Below are positions 27,340 to 40,149 of a stretch of DNA of 64,000 nt, one piece after another. Under the pieces are notes generated by a model that did not search any database, had not been told where the DNA came from, and was given only the letters and a program-made list of their open reading frames with translations. The stretch comes from Stichopus chloronotus (taxonomy: Eukaryota > Echinodermata > Holothuroidea > Aspidochirotida > Stichopodidae), in NCBI GenBank assembly GCA_021234535.1, contig SFZH01000008.1:16903358-16967357 (forward strand), given 5' to 3'. Every line of letters starts with the position of its first letter. The first letter of the stretch is position 1. The translations under genes were made by a program, and so were the position numbers.

Positions 27340-28215
27340 ATTTTATTTATTAACTTATTTTGCCATTTTTCTATCATGTCTTGCATGTATCATTATCTCT
27401 CGTCATATAACTATGTTTCCTTTCATATGTCCTAAACTACCTACCTTCGTAACACTTTGTTTATAGCATACACCATGCTATGCACATTCTATATCCCTTA
27501 ATGCCCCGTCAATTAAGTAAGGTGTCCTATTAATGTCTTATTAGACATGCTATGTCATGTCATGTCCTCTCATGAACTTATGATGGTTGATTCTACCGTG
27601 TCTTGCTTTGTCTCTGCCATATATATTACCTTCTGTTGTATTCTGTTGAAATGTCCTACAATACCACAGGTCCTGTTATGTCATGTCTTAAGTTTCCTAC
27701 ATTCATGTCCTCTTATGTTTATTTCAAATTTTGCTATGATGCTATGAAGTTGACTCCTGGCAATTATTCTGTCATCTAATGTCCTGTAAACTGGCTCATA
27801 AAAGTATGTCCATACATATCCTTTTTTGTTTATTCCTCCATGTCTTGTGATGTCCTATACGTCATTAAAAGGCACATATCCTGAAATATCATGTTCTGTT
27901 TTTTTAACTCCTGTCATTGTTATCTTATGATAACTTCTGCCATTATGTAATACAACATGAGATGAGCATCATTCCATATCCTGTCACAAGTGAAGTTGTC
28001 CATAGCCTAACCTACATCTAGTTGCATGTCCTGTAATATCAGGTCCAGTTATCTCAAGACATATCTCTTGTTACATCATATCCTTCTGTCTCTTGCTATG
28101 TAAAGTGGTGTGTTGTGATGTCATATCCACTTATATTTTGTTTCACCATGTCCTTTGTCATGTATGTCAGGTGATGCCATATCCTGTCACATGTCCTGAT
28201 ATCGTCATCACGACA
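27340..28215. repeat. Degenerate TGTCCT/ATGTCATGTC-rich low-complexity region
   Basis: Words such as catgtcctcttatg, gttatgtcatgtc, tgtcctgtaa and catatcctgtcacatgtcc recur every 15-40 bp without a fixed period. Similar words occur in 26690-26850. It appears to be an old, eroded minisatellite; the ORFs within it are not credible genes. Confidence 0.6.
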
Positions 28216-29217
28216 CATCATATCGTACCTTACGAGGATTGAAACAAAATTTTTACTTCTAGTCACTGTAAAATCAATGATGTAGAGGCTGCACATGTCC
28301 ACATTTATCACAGTGCTCTGTTGATATTCTTAGGAAAGAAGTACCTGAACAAATTACACTCATGCACAGACACGTACATGTTTAAATGACATTTTTGAAA
28401 ATTCCTCAGGTGGCTTTGACAAGAATTAAAAATTGCTATTTAAAGTATTGCAAATGCAAAAGGGTATATTCATTGTTAGCACAAACATAAATGTAGAATT
28501 CCTCATTTCAACAATTTATTGCAGCTAGCACTCAAACTTAGTAGTTATCAAGCATCAACTATCAAATTACCAAGTATTGTATCACACAAAAGGTTCATAA
28601 GAACCCTATACCTTATAGTTTTCTTCACATGACATTCTTTTATTCAATAAAACTTCAGATTGTATTCTAATTACCAGATGAAGGTCTGTCTTAATTAATT
28701 GTAACTACCTTCCTTCCTCATTTATTTACAGGCACCTCACTTTCTCTTCACATCCCTGAGGCCCCCCCTAAAAAAAAAACCCCATAAAAACTTAATGCAA
28801 TTCACATACAGTACCACTAGACTATAGACAGCTGGCGGTGCACATGACACAAGGTCACCAGTTCTAACTGCATGGTGAGGGGAGAAAAGAAAGGGACTAT
28901 GTGAAAAGCTACCATTAAAACATCCATCTACTATTGGTTAACAAACAGAAATCAATTCTTATAATGTACATCAATCATGATCTTCTTCCCAATTGCCAGT
29001 TTTGGATTATTGAAGACTTACCATTTTTTTATTTGAAGAATGAAAGATCAGTATTCATGCATAGTCCACCTTCAGGTTACCATGCAGTTCCTTCGGTGAT
29101 TTAACCTCAACACAATTTACAGTCATGATAATTATAGCTTTCAAGGTGATATCAAAGCAATTAGCTTGCTGCAACATGGCAGAGATCACGCAAATGGAAT
29201 GTTAAAAGATAGATAAG

Positions 29218-29420
29218 TTTGCAGTGAGTTCTTTGAAAGCTTTTGGTGAGCTCATATGGTGCTTGCAGTGAGCATGCAACAAGCTTGTAAAGTTCTAGCT
29301 CTCAGTGAACTCAGCAAAATCATGCCATGCTCAAAGAGACTTCACATCAAGTTCACAATGAGCTTGCAGCAAGTTCATGATCAGCTCTCCATGAGCACCC
29401 AACGACTAGTTGCTGCAATC
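29218..29420. repeat. Degenerate ~20-bp repeat (GAGCTTGCAGTGAGC-like)
   Basis: Related words (gcttgcagtgagcatgcaac, agctctcagtgaactcagca, tcacaatgagcttgcagc, agctctccatgagc) succeed one another over 200 bp. The unit is approximately 20 bp but strongly diverged. Confidence 0.55.
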
Positions 29421-30597
29421 TCATGATGGATATCCTAACAGCAAGGTAGGCCCTAATTACGATAAACTCACCTTTACAGCTCGAAGCAACCTTATTACTG
29501 TACACTCTAAACTGAGTTTGGAAAGTTCAAAGCGAGCTCATCACTACTGCATACTTTGTGCATGGGCTCATCATGTAAACCTTATCCAATCCTCAGATGA
29601 TGTCATACATACTTATGTCTCCTCATGGATGAAGCATACCCTTAAACCTTGACGGTATCTCTGGTTATCACATCATGTTGTATCATGCTGGTAAAAGTCT
29701 CGAGACATGATTTTTACACAAAAGAAGGGAAAAATGACAGGAAACAATGTGGACTTGCACATACATGTTGATATCTAAAAAGTTTTCAGATTTTTGAAAG
29801 ATTTCTTTTAAGTAACCAGGCTTGAAGCACCTGAAAATAAATAATATCCCAAATACACAGACCAGATTAGTATTACACCTGAAATGTCAACCTATTCCAC
29901 AATAGTGTTACAACATTAACTTCACCTGTACTCCTAAAAAATGTTTCACTAAGATTATTATGTGTATCAACAATACCACAACAAAAATGGGAAAAAAAAA
30001 CTACTTATATATTCAGTCAAATAAACTGTGCATGCCATACTGTATCTTGACATACTGACCACACCTGTAGGATAAATCCAAACCTAATGAAAAAAAATAC
30101 TTCCCTCATGCACACAGTTTTCATGTTAGGTAAAATCATCTACATCAAAGTGCCCATGCAAGCATATCCCTTTTACAGCACATCCCCTTTTATGGCATAT
30201 CCCACTCAAAAGACACCATCATCACTTGACACATCTCTCTTATTCCAAGCTTAGTTATAAGTTGCAGAAAAGTGACAATTGTGTAGCAAATACAGTAAGT
30301 TATAGCAATTAACTGTATCCCATGAGTAACAATTGCAACATACCCCTTCAAACATCCTGTCTAAAATTAAATGTGCCATAAAGCTACACATATAAGTACT
30401 TATATATGTAGCTTCATGCTTTGAATTGGCTACTCCATGTGGATTTATCAGACAAATTTTGTGGCAGTCGACTTGTGATGATGCAAAGACTGTAGGATCT
30501 CCAAAGAAAAAATACACGTGGAGAAACGTGACAGAAAAACTCCCTGCCAAGTGCAACATCAATATACACTCATACACGAGCTGCAAATGCTAACAAC

Positions 30598-30830
30598 CTG
30601 CCGTGATCTTTCCATGGGCAAATGACGTCTTTTAGAGAGCCGGCGAGCGGCTCTGAATGAGAAGCAGCCACTGCCTTTGTACTGTACAGCTCCGGAGTCG
30701 GCACAAACAAAGCAACATAACAGCGACACCAGAGAGCGAGATCGTCGGCTTGCTGACGTCAAAATGAGAGAGGACGGAGGAAGCAGATCGACACTGTGAG
30801 GCTAACGACCACGTCACAGAACACACACAT
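30598..30830. promoter_or_regulatory. CpG-rich cluster with three CRE-like sites, candidate promoter
   Basis: This 230 bp is much richer in CpG than its flanks. It contains a perfect cAMP-response element TGACGTCA at 30754-30761, TGACGTCT at 30623-30630 and CACGTCAC at 30810-30817. Both strands offer a small first-exon model. On minus, an ATG at 30615 gives MERSRQ and then a CAG before gttgtt (phase 0, compatible with the exon at 22902, but the donor is poor). On plus, an ATG at 30764 runs to a gtgagg donor after 30795. CRE clusters with CpG-rich sequence typically mark promoters; direction and target gene are not settled. Confidence 0.35.
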
Positions 30831-32181
30831 GTTCAATTCTAAGTTTAGAGGCACACAGAGCTCACATGCTCTCTTTGATCACCGCTCGCGGTAATTCAGT
30901 AGCTTGTTATGGGGTACACGCTCTGGGGTGTCTACGGTCTTCCACGGAGGTTTCCGTCTTAGAAGCACTGAAGTGCTGTGAGGGTTACATTCCTCACGGG
31001 TGAGCAGAGCCACACATGCCATTTAATGAGTACATAAACATGGAAATATATACGTACAGTTATGTGAGGGGGAGCCGGTGTTCATGACAAAAACAAGTGC
31101 TATCGATCTGGTTCCAAAGGGTTGCCAAGTTTAAGGGAAAGGGGATTGTTCCTTCTGTCTCCATGTCAAAAAGATTGTCACAAATAAACTGTAGGGGAAA
31201 GCCAAAAGCTTATTATTATTCATTGATTTATTTTCACTTTTGTGTCATTTCTAATGCACAAATACATGTGTAGTATAGTCCTCAGAGTAACTTGACTGTC
31301 ATGCCCAGATTTTACACAGGCATGTCATCACGGTGCCTCATATACTGTAGCTGACGCATTCCATCTGCTGGTGACGATCAACAAGGAGTGGATATAAGTG
31401 GATGACATACATTGCAAAGTGCCACACGATTAATACTCACGAAATAACTCAATCCTTCAATATTATCTTACTAGGTCATTAGTTACCATGTGAATGACAT
31501 CATAGGAATATTTACAGCCATTCAAAGCTGTGTAAGCGTAGGGCTAAATTAGCTGACTGCTAAACAACACAGTGGCTCATAGGGCAGGCCTCTTTCCAGG
31601 GGGGATTCAGAGGGTTCACATGAATCCACCCCTACAAGAATTTCTCGCTCAGCCCATGGTAGTAAACCTAAGTTCGCAACGTATATGATGAGTTTTAATT
31701 CGCTGGTCATAATTGTCGGGTAAAATGTCCTACTTGTGGTAAAATCGCACCCTCCCCCCATCCCCCACTGGAAAAGCTGCATATAGGCCTGTAAGGAGAA
31801 GATATTTTGCCCTGAAGAGGATAATTTCACAGCATATATGTGAAGACAGGCAATACCCCATCACTATGAAGCTGTCAATCTTACAGCATAAACCTACTTT
31901 TTGAAAACAATGCAACTCCTTACCAAGGTAATAATTTACCAGCAGGTGATATGCATGTGTTTTGATGTGGAGGGGAGAGATTAATAACAAGCCAAAATCA
32001 GGGAGATGGGAAGACATTGGCCCATGAGAGTAATACATATTCCAAGACTTGTTTTGGATATCCGAACATCAAACTTACCTGTCTCCTCACTAGTAGTACA
32101 CTATGCTTCAATACACTAGGCTCTTTTTGGCACTTTTAACAAAGTACCTGCACTGTCACCCTATTAATAATACACTGCCCT

Positions 32182-32226
32182 CTTCCTTCTAGCCTCAAAA
32201 CTTTCAGGTTTGAGGCTAGAAGGAAG
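32182..32226. repeat. Perfect 18-bp inverted repeat, 9-nt loop
   Basis: CTTCCTTCTAGCCTCAAA and its exact reverse complement flank the loop actttcagg. The arms are unusually perfect for this window. No T run follows and no gene ends nearby, so it is not an obvious terminator; it may be a recent small palindromic insertion. Confidence 0.8.
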
Positions 32227-33728
32227 CTGAGGAAACACAGCTAAGGAGACGAGTAAAAGAGGAGTGAAAGTGAATTAACAGTGAATACTATCCAAGCAGA
32301 CTAGGGCACTGGTTTGTCACAGTGTATCACATCTTCTTCACTCCTACTGCCTGGTCTCTTGTTGGGCAACAAGTGAACAGCGCAGGACATTACTCCGAAA
32401 TACTGTATGACTAAGCAGGTCTGTTTAATGAAATGATGAAAAGGAGCGAGTAGGCGGTTGAACATGTAATGTAACAAAGCGACCCAGAACCCGCGTGAAA
32501 TTTTTTTACGAGAAGCCCCCTTGTAAATGTGAGTTTGTTGCATGGGACCGTGGTGGCACAGATCATCTTCTCAAGTGAAAATGATGTACTTTCAAATGGT
32601 AAAGTTGACACACTTTTTAATAGTCATTACAGGATGATGGTCCTTATGACCAACTAGACTGGTTTTCTGCTTTCATACTCACATGTGCGAGGGAGCTTTA
32701 TCACAATTAGTGAGCATTTTAACATTTTAAATATTTGGCATACTTAATACATATTTGGCAATAAAACTGTTTATCAAACTCAAAGTAATTCCTTTAAGGG
32801 ATGAGTTCGATTAGTTTGTGCATAGAGGAGGTGGGAGAAATTTTACTACTTTAGGCTTTTATCAGCCTTGGCAAAGTCACTTCCTTACAGACATGGAGTG
32901 CCTCCTCTTGGGGACAGTTGGTGTACATGGCGACATTAAGAGTCGCAAGGAGTAGTGTTTTTGGTTAAGCTCTTAGATTGTTGCTTCCACAACTTTTAAT
33001 ATCTGATTTGTATCTTTTACATACTGCATGTGTTTTGTTTTGGTAAAAAAGTAAGATAGACGAGAAATAAAAATTCAGAGATTTTCTCTGCGGGTGACCC
33101 TTAACAGTGAAAACTAGATATTGTGGACATGCAGTAAAGAGGCATGGGAAGTGCTATTTTCTGGCGGGACGGTCATCACAAACTGATAGTCATGTATGCT
33201 CTGCGTCAGTATTCTCCCAGAGAATGTCACTCTCACCAGTCAATGAAAGTTTACAGCCATGGAAGTTCAACAACAGTCCAGCATTCTTTAAATTAACTAA
33301 CACATTGTGTCAAATACAATTGATGAGCCCTTCGGAGAATCAAATCACTAAATGGGGATTTAAAAATGCCCATTTTGCGCAGAATTAACACTATTATCCA
33401 GTGAAATCTTGCGAAGAATTTCCATTATACGCACTTGCGTGCAACTGTGGCAACAAAAATTAGATTTATTCAACACTATGACTGGAATTTGGTAGGACAC
33501 AGTCAACCTATGGGAGAGAAACTTCACATCATGATCACCAGGGCTCCTAAACTGGATAAAATCTTTGCCAGTTCGAAGACAAAGTCTTTGCACGTATTCC
33601 GTGTTTTAATAATCATACATTTCTGGTTCCTCAATGTCAAGACTGCAAACTCTCTTGCTGTGCATCACAATTGATCACTTGGTGCATTTATAGAAAGATG
33701 CAAGTCCCTAGCACCAGCTGTGAGAAAT

Positions 33729-33966
33729 CCACAAAACTTCTTGGTTTGGGAATTACCTAGTGACATACCCACCTTATATAACCTATGCATTTACCGTACT
33801 GACTGTGGTCTAGCACTTGGCAATTGCGTTTGTGTATCTGGTCACCGTCCTTCCGTGGCAATTACGGAGGGACAATGACCGGAGTCACACACACAATTAT
33901 CAGAGGCTAGACCATAGTCTGGTAATGCATAGGCTCTATGACGTGAGGGAGCACGCACTGTGAATT
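33729..33966. mobile_element. Dispersed inverted-repeat element (family A), diverged
   Basis: It runs from ccacaaaacttcttggtttgggaa through ttatataacctatgcattta and ggtctagcacttggcaatt to ggtaatgcataggctctatg and a tgtgaatt end. The arms are complementary but more diverged than at 49747-49893. The centre contains a second short inverted repeat (gtccttccgtggcaatta / caattacggagggac). Confidence 0.7.
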
Positions 33967-35184
33967 GACTGTTCGGTGGTGAATACAGAACATATGCCAG
34001 ATCAGCGCATACATACACGTATGTGTCAACGACAGTAACCTGTTTAGTGTTAGTGAACTATAACTTTCAGTGCAACCACAGCAAGGTTGAGCCCAAAATT
34101 TATTCTGTGGCATATGAAAACTAATGTTTGACTTTTAACTTTGCTGTCAACTTTGACTTCAATCACCATGTAGAGAGAAATAACTCAGGGCTACAATGAT
34201 TGCCTGGAACCAGCCATTTTATTTGCCTCCCAGATGAAACAAACTTGTGTAATTGGGCCCTTTGAGGCCATAAATTCAAATCTGACGGGCCTGCTTGTTT
34301 GGACAAAACACACAGTCATCCCTCACCGTACTGTTAATAGTTCACAACTGAGACCTACCAGCAACAGTTGGCAGTATTAAGTCCATAACTAAAGGGCATA
34401 AAAATCCCACATTCTGAAAGTGTGGTGCAATTAACAACAGCTTCATGATTCACTGTTTACTTTTGTGTTAATTATTTGAATAATTACTCCAATTCACTCT
34501 AATTCATGTACATTAATTGAACAAGAATCATCAACCCAAGTGCTGGCATGTTTTTTTCTTCTTTCTTTTTTTTTTTCATGCAATGTACAGTCAACTTGTT
34601 TGTGTAAAAACGAAGGCATCTGCTGCAGGCCGGGACTACACACATCACCTTTGGATGAATTAACGCAATGGATTAACTCATTCTCAATAATTTCCTGTGC
34701 TGCACGGCAGAGTGCTATTAACTTTCAGCCACGTATGCATGAGTTATATTTCTTAGGTTAAAAAAATTGCTGAATACATGACTGCTACTCCTAGTGACCT
34801 GATTGCGGCTCATCTTTGACATATTAATATAACAACATCATTATTTTGATGCCATTTACATGTACTTTCTGTTAGGTTACAGTAATCGTTTCGTGTTAAA
34901 ATTTGCAAATTTTTGCCATCTTCGACCTTGGCACAGTCCCCGTTGAGCGGAGAGGGGCTGAAGAATGTTGGAACGTTTTAATGATGTGACATTTTTGTAT
35001 ATAAGTGTAGCAAAACATACTCACGTCTATCTATTATATAAAGTCAACTTTTTTCTCATTGACACAACGTGTACAAATCTTCAGTCTTATTTGTTTGACA
35101 TAAAAAGATGCTAGAAGTAAGTCCAAATACAGGCACATTAGTTGCATCAAGTTTAATTATCACAAACAACTTCTTAGACCAAAC

Positions 35185-35290
35185 TCCCCATAACTCACTT
35201 GCGTGGGTATTCATGAGTAGCTATACTTACGCCTAGTGCTTCACTTAATGCAAAGTGAAGCAAGGGGTACTGTAAGTATACTGTATGTCT
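35185..35290. mobile_element. Family A-related fragment with small hairpin
   Basis: ccccataactcacttgcgtgggtattcatgagtagctatactta resembles the left end of family A, and a like piece is at 55195-55245. It leads into GCTTCACTT-aatgca-AAGTGAAGC, a perfect 9-bp hairpin. Confidence 0.35.
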
Positions 35291-35817
35291 ACAATGTGAG
35301 TATAACAGGTTAGAAATGCAATGCATCACAAAAGATGCTAACATTGCTAGCTTGGCAACAAAATGTGGCCACATGGTCATGGTTTGTAAGAGCATAGTTC
35401 TCCCCTGGGATCTGTCTGGGATGATGTATATCTGGCTCTTCTATCCAGTCTCCATCCCCCAAATGCCTAATCCTGTGGTCTCTAGATTATCAGTAGATGA
35501 GTCACTGATTTGACAACAGAAAATCCCAGCCACAGAAATCTCTCCATTAAAGTGGAACAAATCAGAGTTTAAGGAAAACTTCATTATATCCTGTGCATAC
35601 AATATTGTCTTTTGAGTGACTTACCATAGAAAAGTTTGTGCAAACGAAAATTTTCCATTTGTCACAGTTCCGTTTCATACTTCGTTTTTAATCTATGCAG
35701 GATCAATGAAAATGTAGTGTAAATGGCATATGTTTAAAGAGGACCTCATGTACAGCTAGAAACTGGCATGTAAACCGCCACAACTAACCGTTCTCTTCTC
35801 TCCCAAATCAGCCTCAC

Positions 35818-35887
35818 CTCTAAAACCACGCCGCAGTTTCTTGCAAGATGTAGATGGACTCCTGCGCATCATACTTGACATGATGTA
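35818..35887 (-). CDS. Candidate exon, unrecognised, two open readings
   Basis: A 70-bp segment lies between a polypyrimidine acceptor (tcatttcacctctctcaaaag) and the donor gtgaggct (minus strand). In phase 0 it reads YIMSSMMRRSPSTSCKKLRRGF with an Arg/Ser-rich tail and ends in phase 1. In phase 1, which is what the candidate exon at 36090-36140 would impose across a 202-bp intron, it reads VHHVKYDAQESIYILQETAA and meets TAG at 35822-35820, making it a terminal exon. I cannot decide between them. No domain is recognised. Confidence 0.2.
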
Positions 35888-36089
35888 CTTTTGAGAGAGG
35901 TGAAATGAAACAAATCTGACACGTCCGAAAAAGCAAGGACGGAGCAAAATGTTTTCCTTTCCATCTCTTCATCCTCACAGATGAGAAACGAGAAAAGGTG
36001 GATTCCCCTTCGAAAGATCAGGATTAATTGAAGGAAGTCTTCTATTCTGGTTAATTGATGCTGATTCACTACTGTGATCTCCTCGTTAC

Positions 36090-36140
36090 CTATTATTTCC
36101 TGCTGTGGAGCAACGGCAGTCACCCTCCCAGCACTCTTCG
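36090..36140 (-). CDS. Candidate exon, unrecognised
   Basis: On the minus strand the acceptor ttatcctcctggtgtacag precedes 51 bp reading (A)KSAGRVTAVAPQQEII and the donor gtaacgag, ending in phase 1. The region is locally CpG-richer than its flanks. The same frame is open for about 14 codons further upstream, so the true left border may differ. Its splice phase suits the candidate at 35818-35887 read as a terminal exon. There is no family match. Confidence 0.18.
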
Positions 36141-36660
36141 CTGTACACCAGGAGGATAATTGCTCCGTAATTGAGGATATTAATGAACATTAAGAGAGTG
36201 GAACTTTTTAATATCCCACAAGATGGAGCATTTCACCGACAAAAGTTCTGACAAATCCTGCAGTACAGTACCTGCAGCTGAAATACAGAGCTAACAGATG
36301 GAGTTTTTCTCTTTTCACTTTCATAACACAGAATGGTCACACTATTTAGTTAGTTCTTTAAAACTGTACATTTGCCACAGAAAGTTGGAGTTCCACATTT
36401 GCTTCAATATAAAACAGTGACAGTACACTTGAATATATTTATTTCACATGTTTCTAATACTTAACTGGAGTAACATAAACAGACAAATTCCCTCAACACT
36501 AAGAGGCCTGTGAATTAACAAGCACACACTGAGCCTCAAATATCCTATGTGCATTGAACACATACTGACGGCAATGTAGCCATCTGGCAGTTGGTCGTGG
36601 GCGTATCATTCATTGACCTTCTTCCATACATTGCCAGCCTTCTGACTGGCACAATAGAGT

Positions 36661-36710
36661 AATATGCAAGGTTATGTGAGGTGAGGTAAGGAGGGGTACA
36701 CGCTATGAAC
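36661..36710. mobile_element. Right-end fragment of family A element
   Basis: caaggttatgtgaggtgagg, followed by a cacgctatgaac end, matches the family A right terminus with small changes. Confidence 0.4.
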
Positions 36711-39700
36711 ATGACATTATTCATCGTTGCACTAGAACAATAACAGAGAGATAACAGAGCAGTGCAATTGTTTGAGATGGTAGGGGTTGGATCCAGAGGG
36801 GGGGGCTACACCAGGTGTGTGCCTGACCCACTTGACCCCTGCCCAAAATGATCTTTGGCACATTATATGAACATAATTTCTCCATGTGGTGCTTCATCAA
36901 CTTAAATTGACGAAGACTGTCTTCAAGACATGTTTGGTGATGAATTTTGGAAGGCATATGTACAGTGGCTGACGAACGGACAAAATTTCTAATTCCAAAG
37001 TTTTCTGAAGAGGTGGTTTGGACTACTCCTGCTGTCAAAATCAAGGGGAATATTTTAATCCCAGTTACCTTGTGCCATAATGGATTTACCATAAGAATCA
37101 CTACAACCATCCAGTTGAACAGTATAGTATATGTATGCTTAAGATCGACTGTCAGATTTATGAATGTGTCATTATGACTTTACACAGGGTTCATAAAACC
37201 TTTCAAAAGTCAAGCAGTTATGTTATTCGTGGACATCAAACTTCCATTTGTTGCGGATAAAAATTGAGTAAAAATGTATGGTGATATAGCAAATCATCAA
37301 AATTTAAAGACTTTTTTAGAACTATGATGCAAGAGAACAAATTATTCAAGCACTTTCAAGGCCTTGAAAATGACAAATGATTCAAATTCAAGTAGTACTT
37401 TCAAAGTTTTCAAGTTCTCATACAAGCTCCGTGCACAACTCTTGGAAACGGGAAATGACATCTGATTTGCAACATAATGTTGTTGGGGAAGACTATGCCT
37501 ACTCAATCTATGGACTCTCTAGCTGTTTAAGAAAACTTTTATCAATTGTGACAGCTTTTTTTATTTAAAGCGCCTTTCCAGTTTCCAGAGAACGATTGGA
37601 ATAAGAAATTTATGCAGGGGCAGTAGTATGTCTCCATTCTTTTATATGGTTACCTGCTGAGATTTTTCGGCAAATTGGTAATGAAACATTGACCGTAGGC
37701 ACTGCTGTTACACATGTTTGTAACCAAGCCTCTACCAGAAAAGCAGTCAAATTACCAAAACCGGTAACAACCTGTTTCAATTCGGTTTGACTATTGCCTT
37801 GAAGAAAAATTTAAAAAATCAGTAATATCATGAAAGCTCAAGGATTGTCGTGAAAACAATTGTCTAAATATTAGTTAAAATCAAAGAGAAATAAGTGATT
37901 GAAAAGCCCCTGCAACTGCTACCAAGATTTTACTAGCACCCTCAAGCCTCAATAGGCATACAACTATATACATGCAAACCTATACATATAATCAAAGAAT
38001 GATTATTTAGAGTCTGATTATACCGGTTGTCTCTTCTTTTTTTTCTTTTCTTTTTTTTGAAATATCATGAAAGTTTATTTGTAACATCACTCACTATTCA
38101 TCTTTCTCCAGCAGAAAGTGAGGTGGAAGGAGAGGTTGTTTTGTGTAAGTAGTCATCCCCAGTCAAAATGTTGTCAGCATAGATGGAGGGATGTGGACAA
38201 TTTTAAGCCCTTCACTTTGAACAGGTCATATTCGTTCATTACCTTCATATTTTATAATTGCAGATAATTCATCACATATCCCACCTGTGAATGACTTTCT
38301 TTCAAGACTTTCTCAATCATTCTTTCACACAAAAAAAGAAGGAAAAGCCCAAAACAAGTGGGCAGGACCATGTTAAAAAACCAACATTCCCCCTCTCATA
38401 GAGAAACTAAAGCTAGAACTTGCATGGTGAATACTCCATACCGGCATTCTGAACAATAAAGACATGGACAAATGTTGTTTCCAGGAATTTGGAGGTGGAC
38501 ATAGCCTAATCACTTCCTACGCTTTACACCCGATACCTTTAAAAGAGACTTCACATATACATTTGCCAAAATGACTATTAAACACCAACTGCAGGGCAGT
38601 TCTCTTCGTCATTGGATCAAGCTCAAGAGTATAAATTAACATAGAAGTAAACAACCCACTCCATCATGCCCCCAGAGGGGAAAAAAAAAGACAAGATCCC
38701 TCAACAAACAATGCCCCACTCCAGTTCTCCCCTTTCCTGATGACTTCATCAGCTTTAAGGATAGCCTATGTAATTGTAGCCTCCATGTTTATAGCTGCAA
38801 TCATGATTAACGAGCCTTTGTGCTCCATGGTTCTTGTAATTTTTCCCTTCATGGAAGGAAAATTGTGGTGGTACCATACAGTACAGACAACTCAATATCC
38901 TGAACACAATACTTGTAGTAAGCTCAGGTGAAATGTATCCAAATGGACATCAGTTAAGTTGAGAAACCATGGTAACTGGGCCGAGCTCACATTATTCACA
39001 TTGACTTTGACAATGGGTCAGTCACACATCACACTAGGCAGAGAGGTACGTTTGGAGACCATGGGATCGAGTCAACCCTACGTTTTGAAGGGACATTTGG
39101 CCCAGGTAGCTGCATGGGTCCAGTTGCGATGAATGCATTTTACACCAAAGTCCCTCTGTTTGTGGTAAATGGAGTGACTGGTCTACTCAGTGAGTTAGAA
39201 AATGGTTTTGTTGAAAATTTGCATGTAATATAACTGAGTGCAGCACACTTGATAGCAGCAGGCTGCCAATTGCTGACACAGGCAGCATACCCGAAGGGAT
39301 ACACAGACAAATGAAGGCAAATGCTGCGATGTTGATACATACATACAAGACACAAATCTGGACAAGGATGCTATTTACTGTTATGTTACATTTTATTCTG
39401 GTGGTTCTCAAAATGGTCTCTACCACCCTCCACCCCAGGTGACAGCTACTATTAAGTACACAGAAAGTAGAGGGTGTTGGCACCAATTTCAGGTTCCTGT
39501 AAATTAAACGCTGTACAACACATCACTGCAGCAACTTCGGGAACAATATGGCATCCATAAGGTATGCCCCCAGCCACTAGTTCTTCCCCTCTGCTTAAAA
39601 ATTGCCTGGTTGACATTAATGGAAAAAACGATCTGCTTCTCTTCCCTCTCTACGATAGGACCATACATTTCAAACCATATGACTACTATTAATCAAAAGA

Positions 39701-39742
39701 CCTTATCTGCCACTTCCATCCCCCTAGGGAATTCTATGACCA

Positions 39743-39958
39743 TTGAAAGTTGATCTGGATGTGAGGACAAATTTGAGAAAAGTTACACTGACTGGGAGGC
39801 TTGCAGTCGAAAAGGCTTTAAATCTCCTCGTTTGTACCCATGAACTTAGGGGTGGACCTAACTTTATTAACAGGTCCTTCTCTCACTTTCTCTCAAATGT
39901 ACGGCTGAAAGAACTGACTGAAAATTTTTCAACCATGGATCCTGTTGAAATAGTCTAG
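39743..39958 (+). other. Unrecognised 71-codon open frame
   Basis: The frame begins at a TTG just past an in-frame TGA and stays open to TAG, reading a charged, non-repetitive sequence with VRTNLRKVTLTGRLAVEKAL near the start. A terminal exon entering after ttgaaag is possible but the acceptor is weak. No domain is recognised and a chance ORF is the default explanation. Confidence 0.12.
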
Positions 39959-40149
39959 CATCGCCAGAAATCCCAGAAAAACGGGCAAAACACTTCAATT
40001 TTCTTCAAAACCTCTCCTTTCATTTTTCATTGTTGACAAAGCAATGTTTACATCAAGTACTGAAGTAGGTGCTGATTGTCTAAAAATGTACAACTTATAC
40101 CAAAAGACTCTTAGCCAGTAATTTGATAGGTCAAAATACATCATGCTCT

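Noticed and set aside
32091..32145. Exon ending ...LLVRRQ before a strong gtaagt donor (minus), in phase with the exon at 22902
   Set aside because: No acceptable upstream acceptor, and stops lie close upstream; kept only as an alternative 5' exon.
33107..33388. 93-codon plus-strand frame starting at GTG
   Set aside because: Length is within chance expectation; no ATG near the start, no clear splice borders and no domain.
39025..39095. tRNA-like B box (gggatcgagtcaacc)
   Set aside because: No convincing A box or cloverleaf; at most a SINE remnant.
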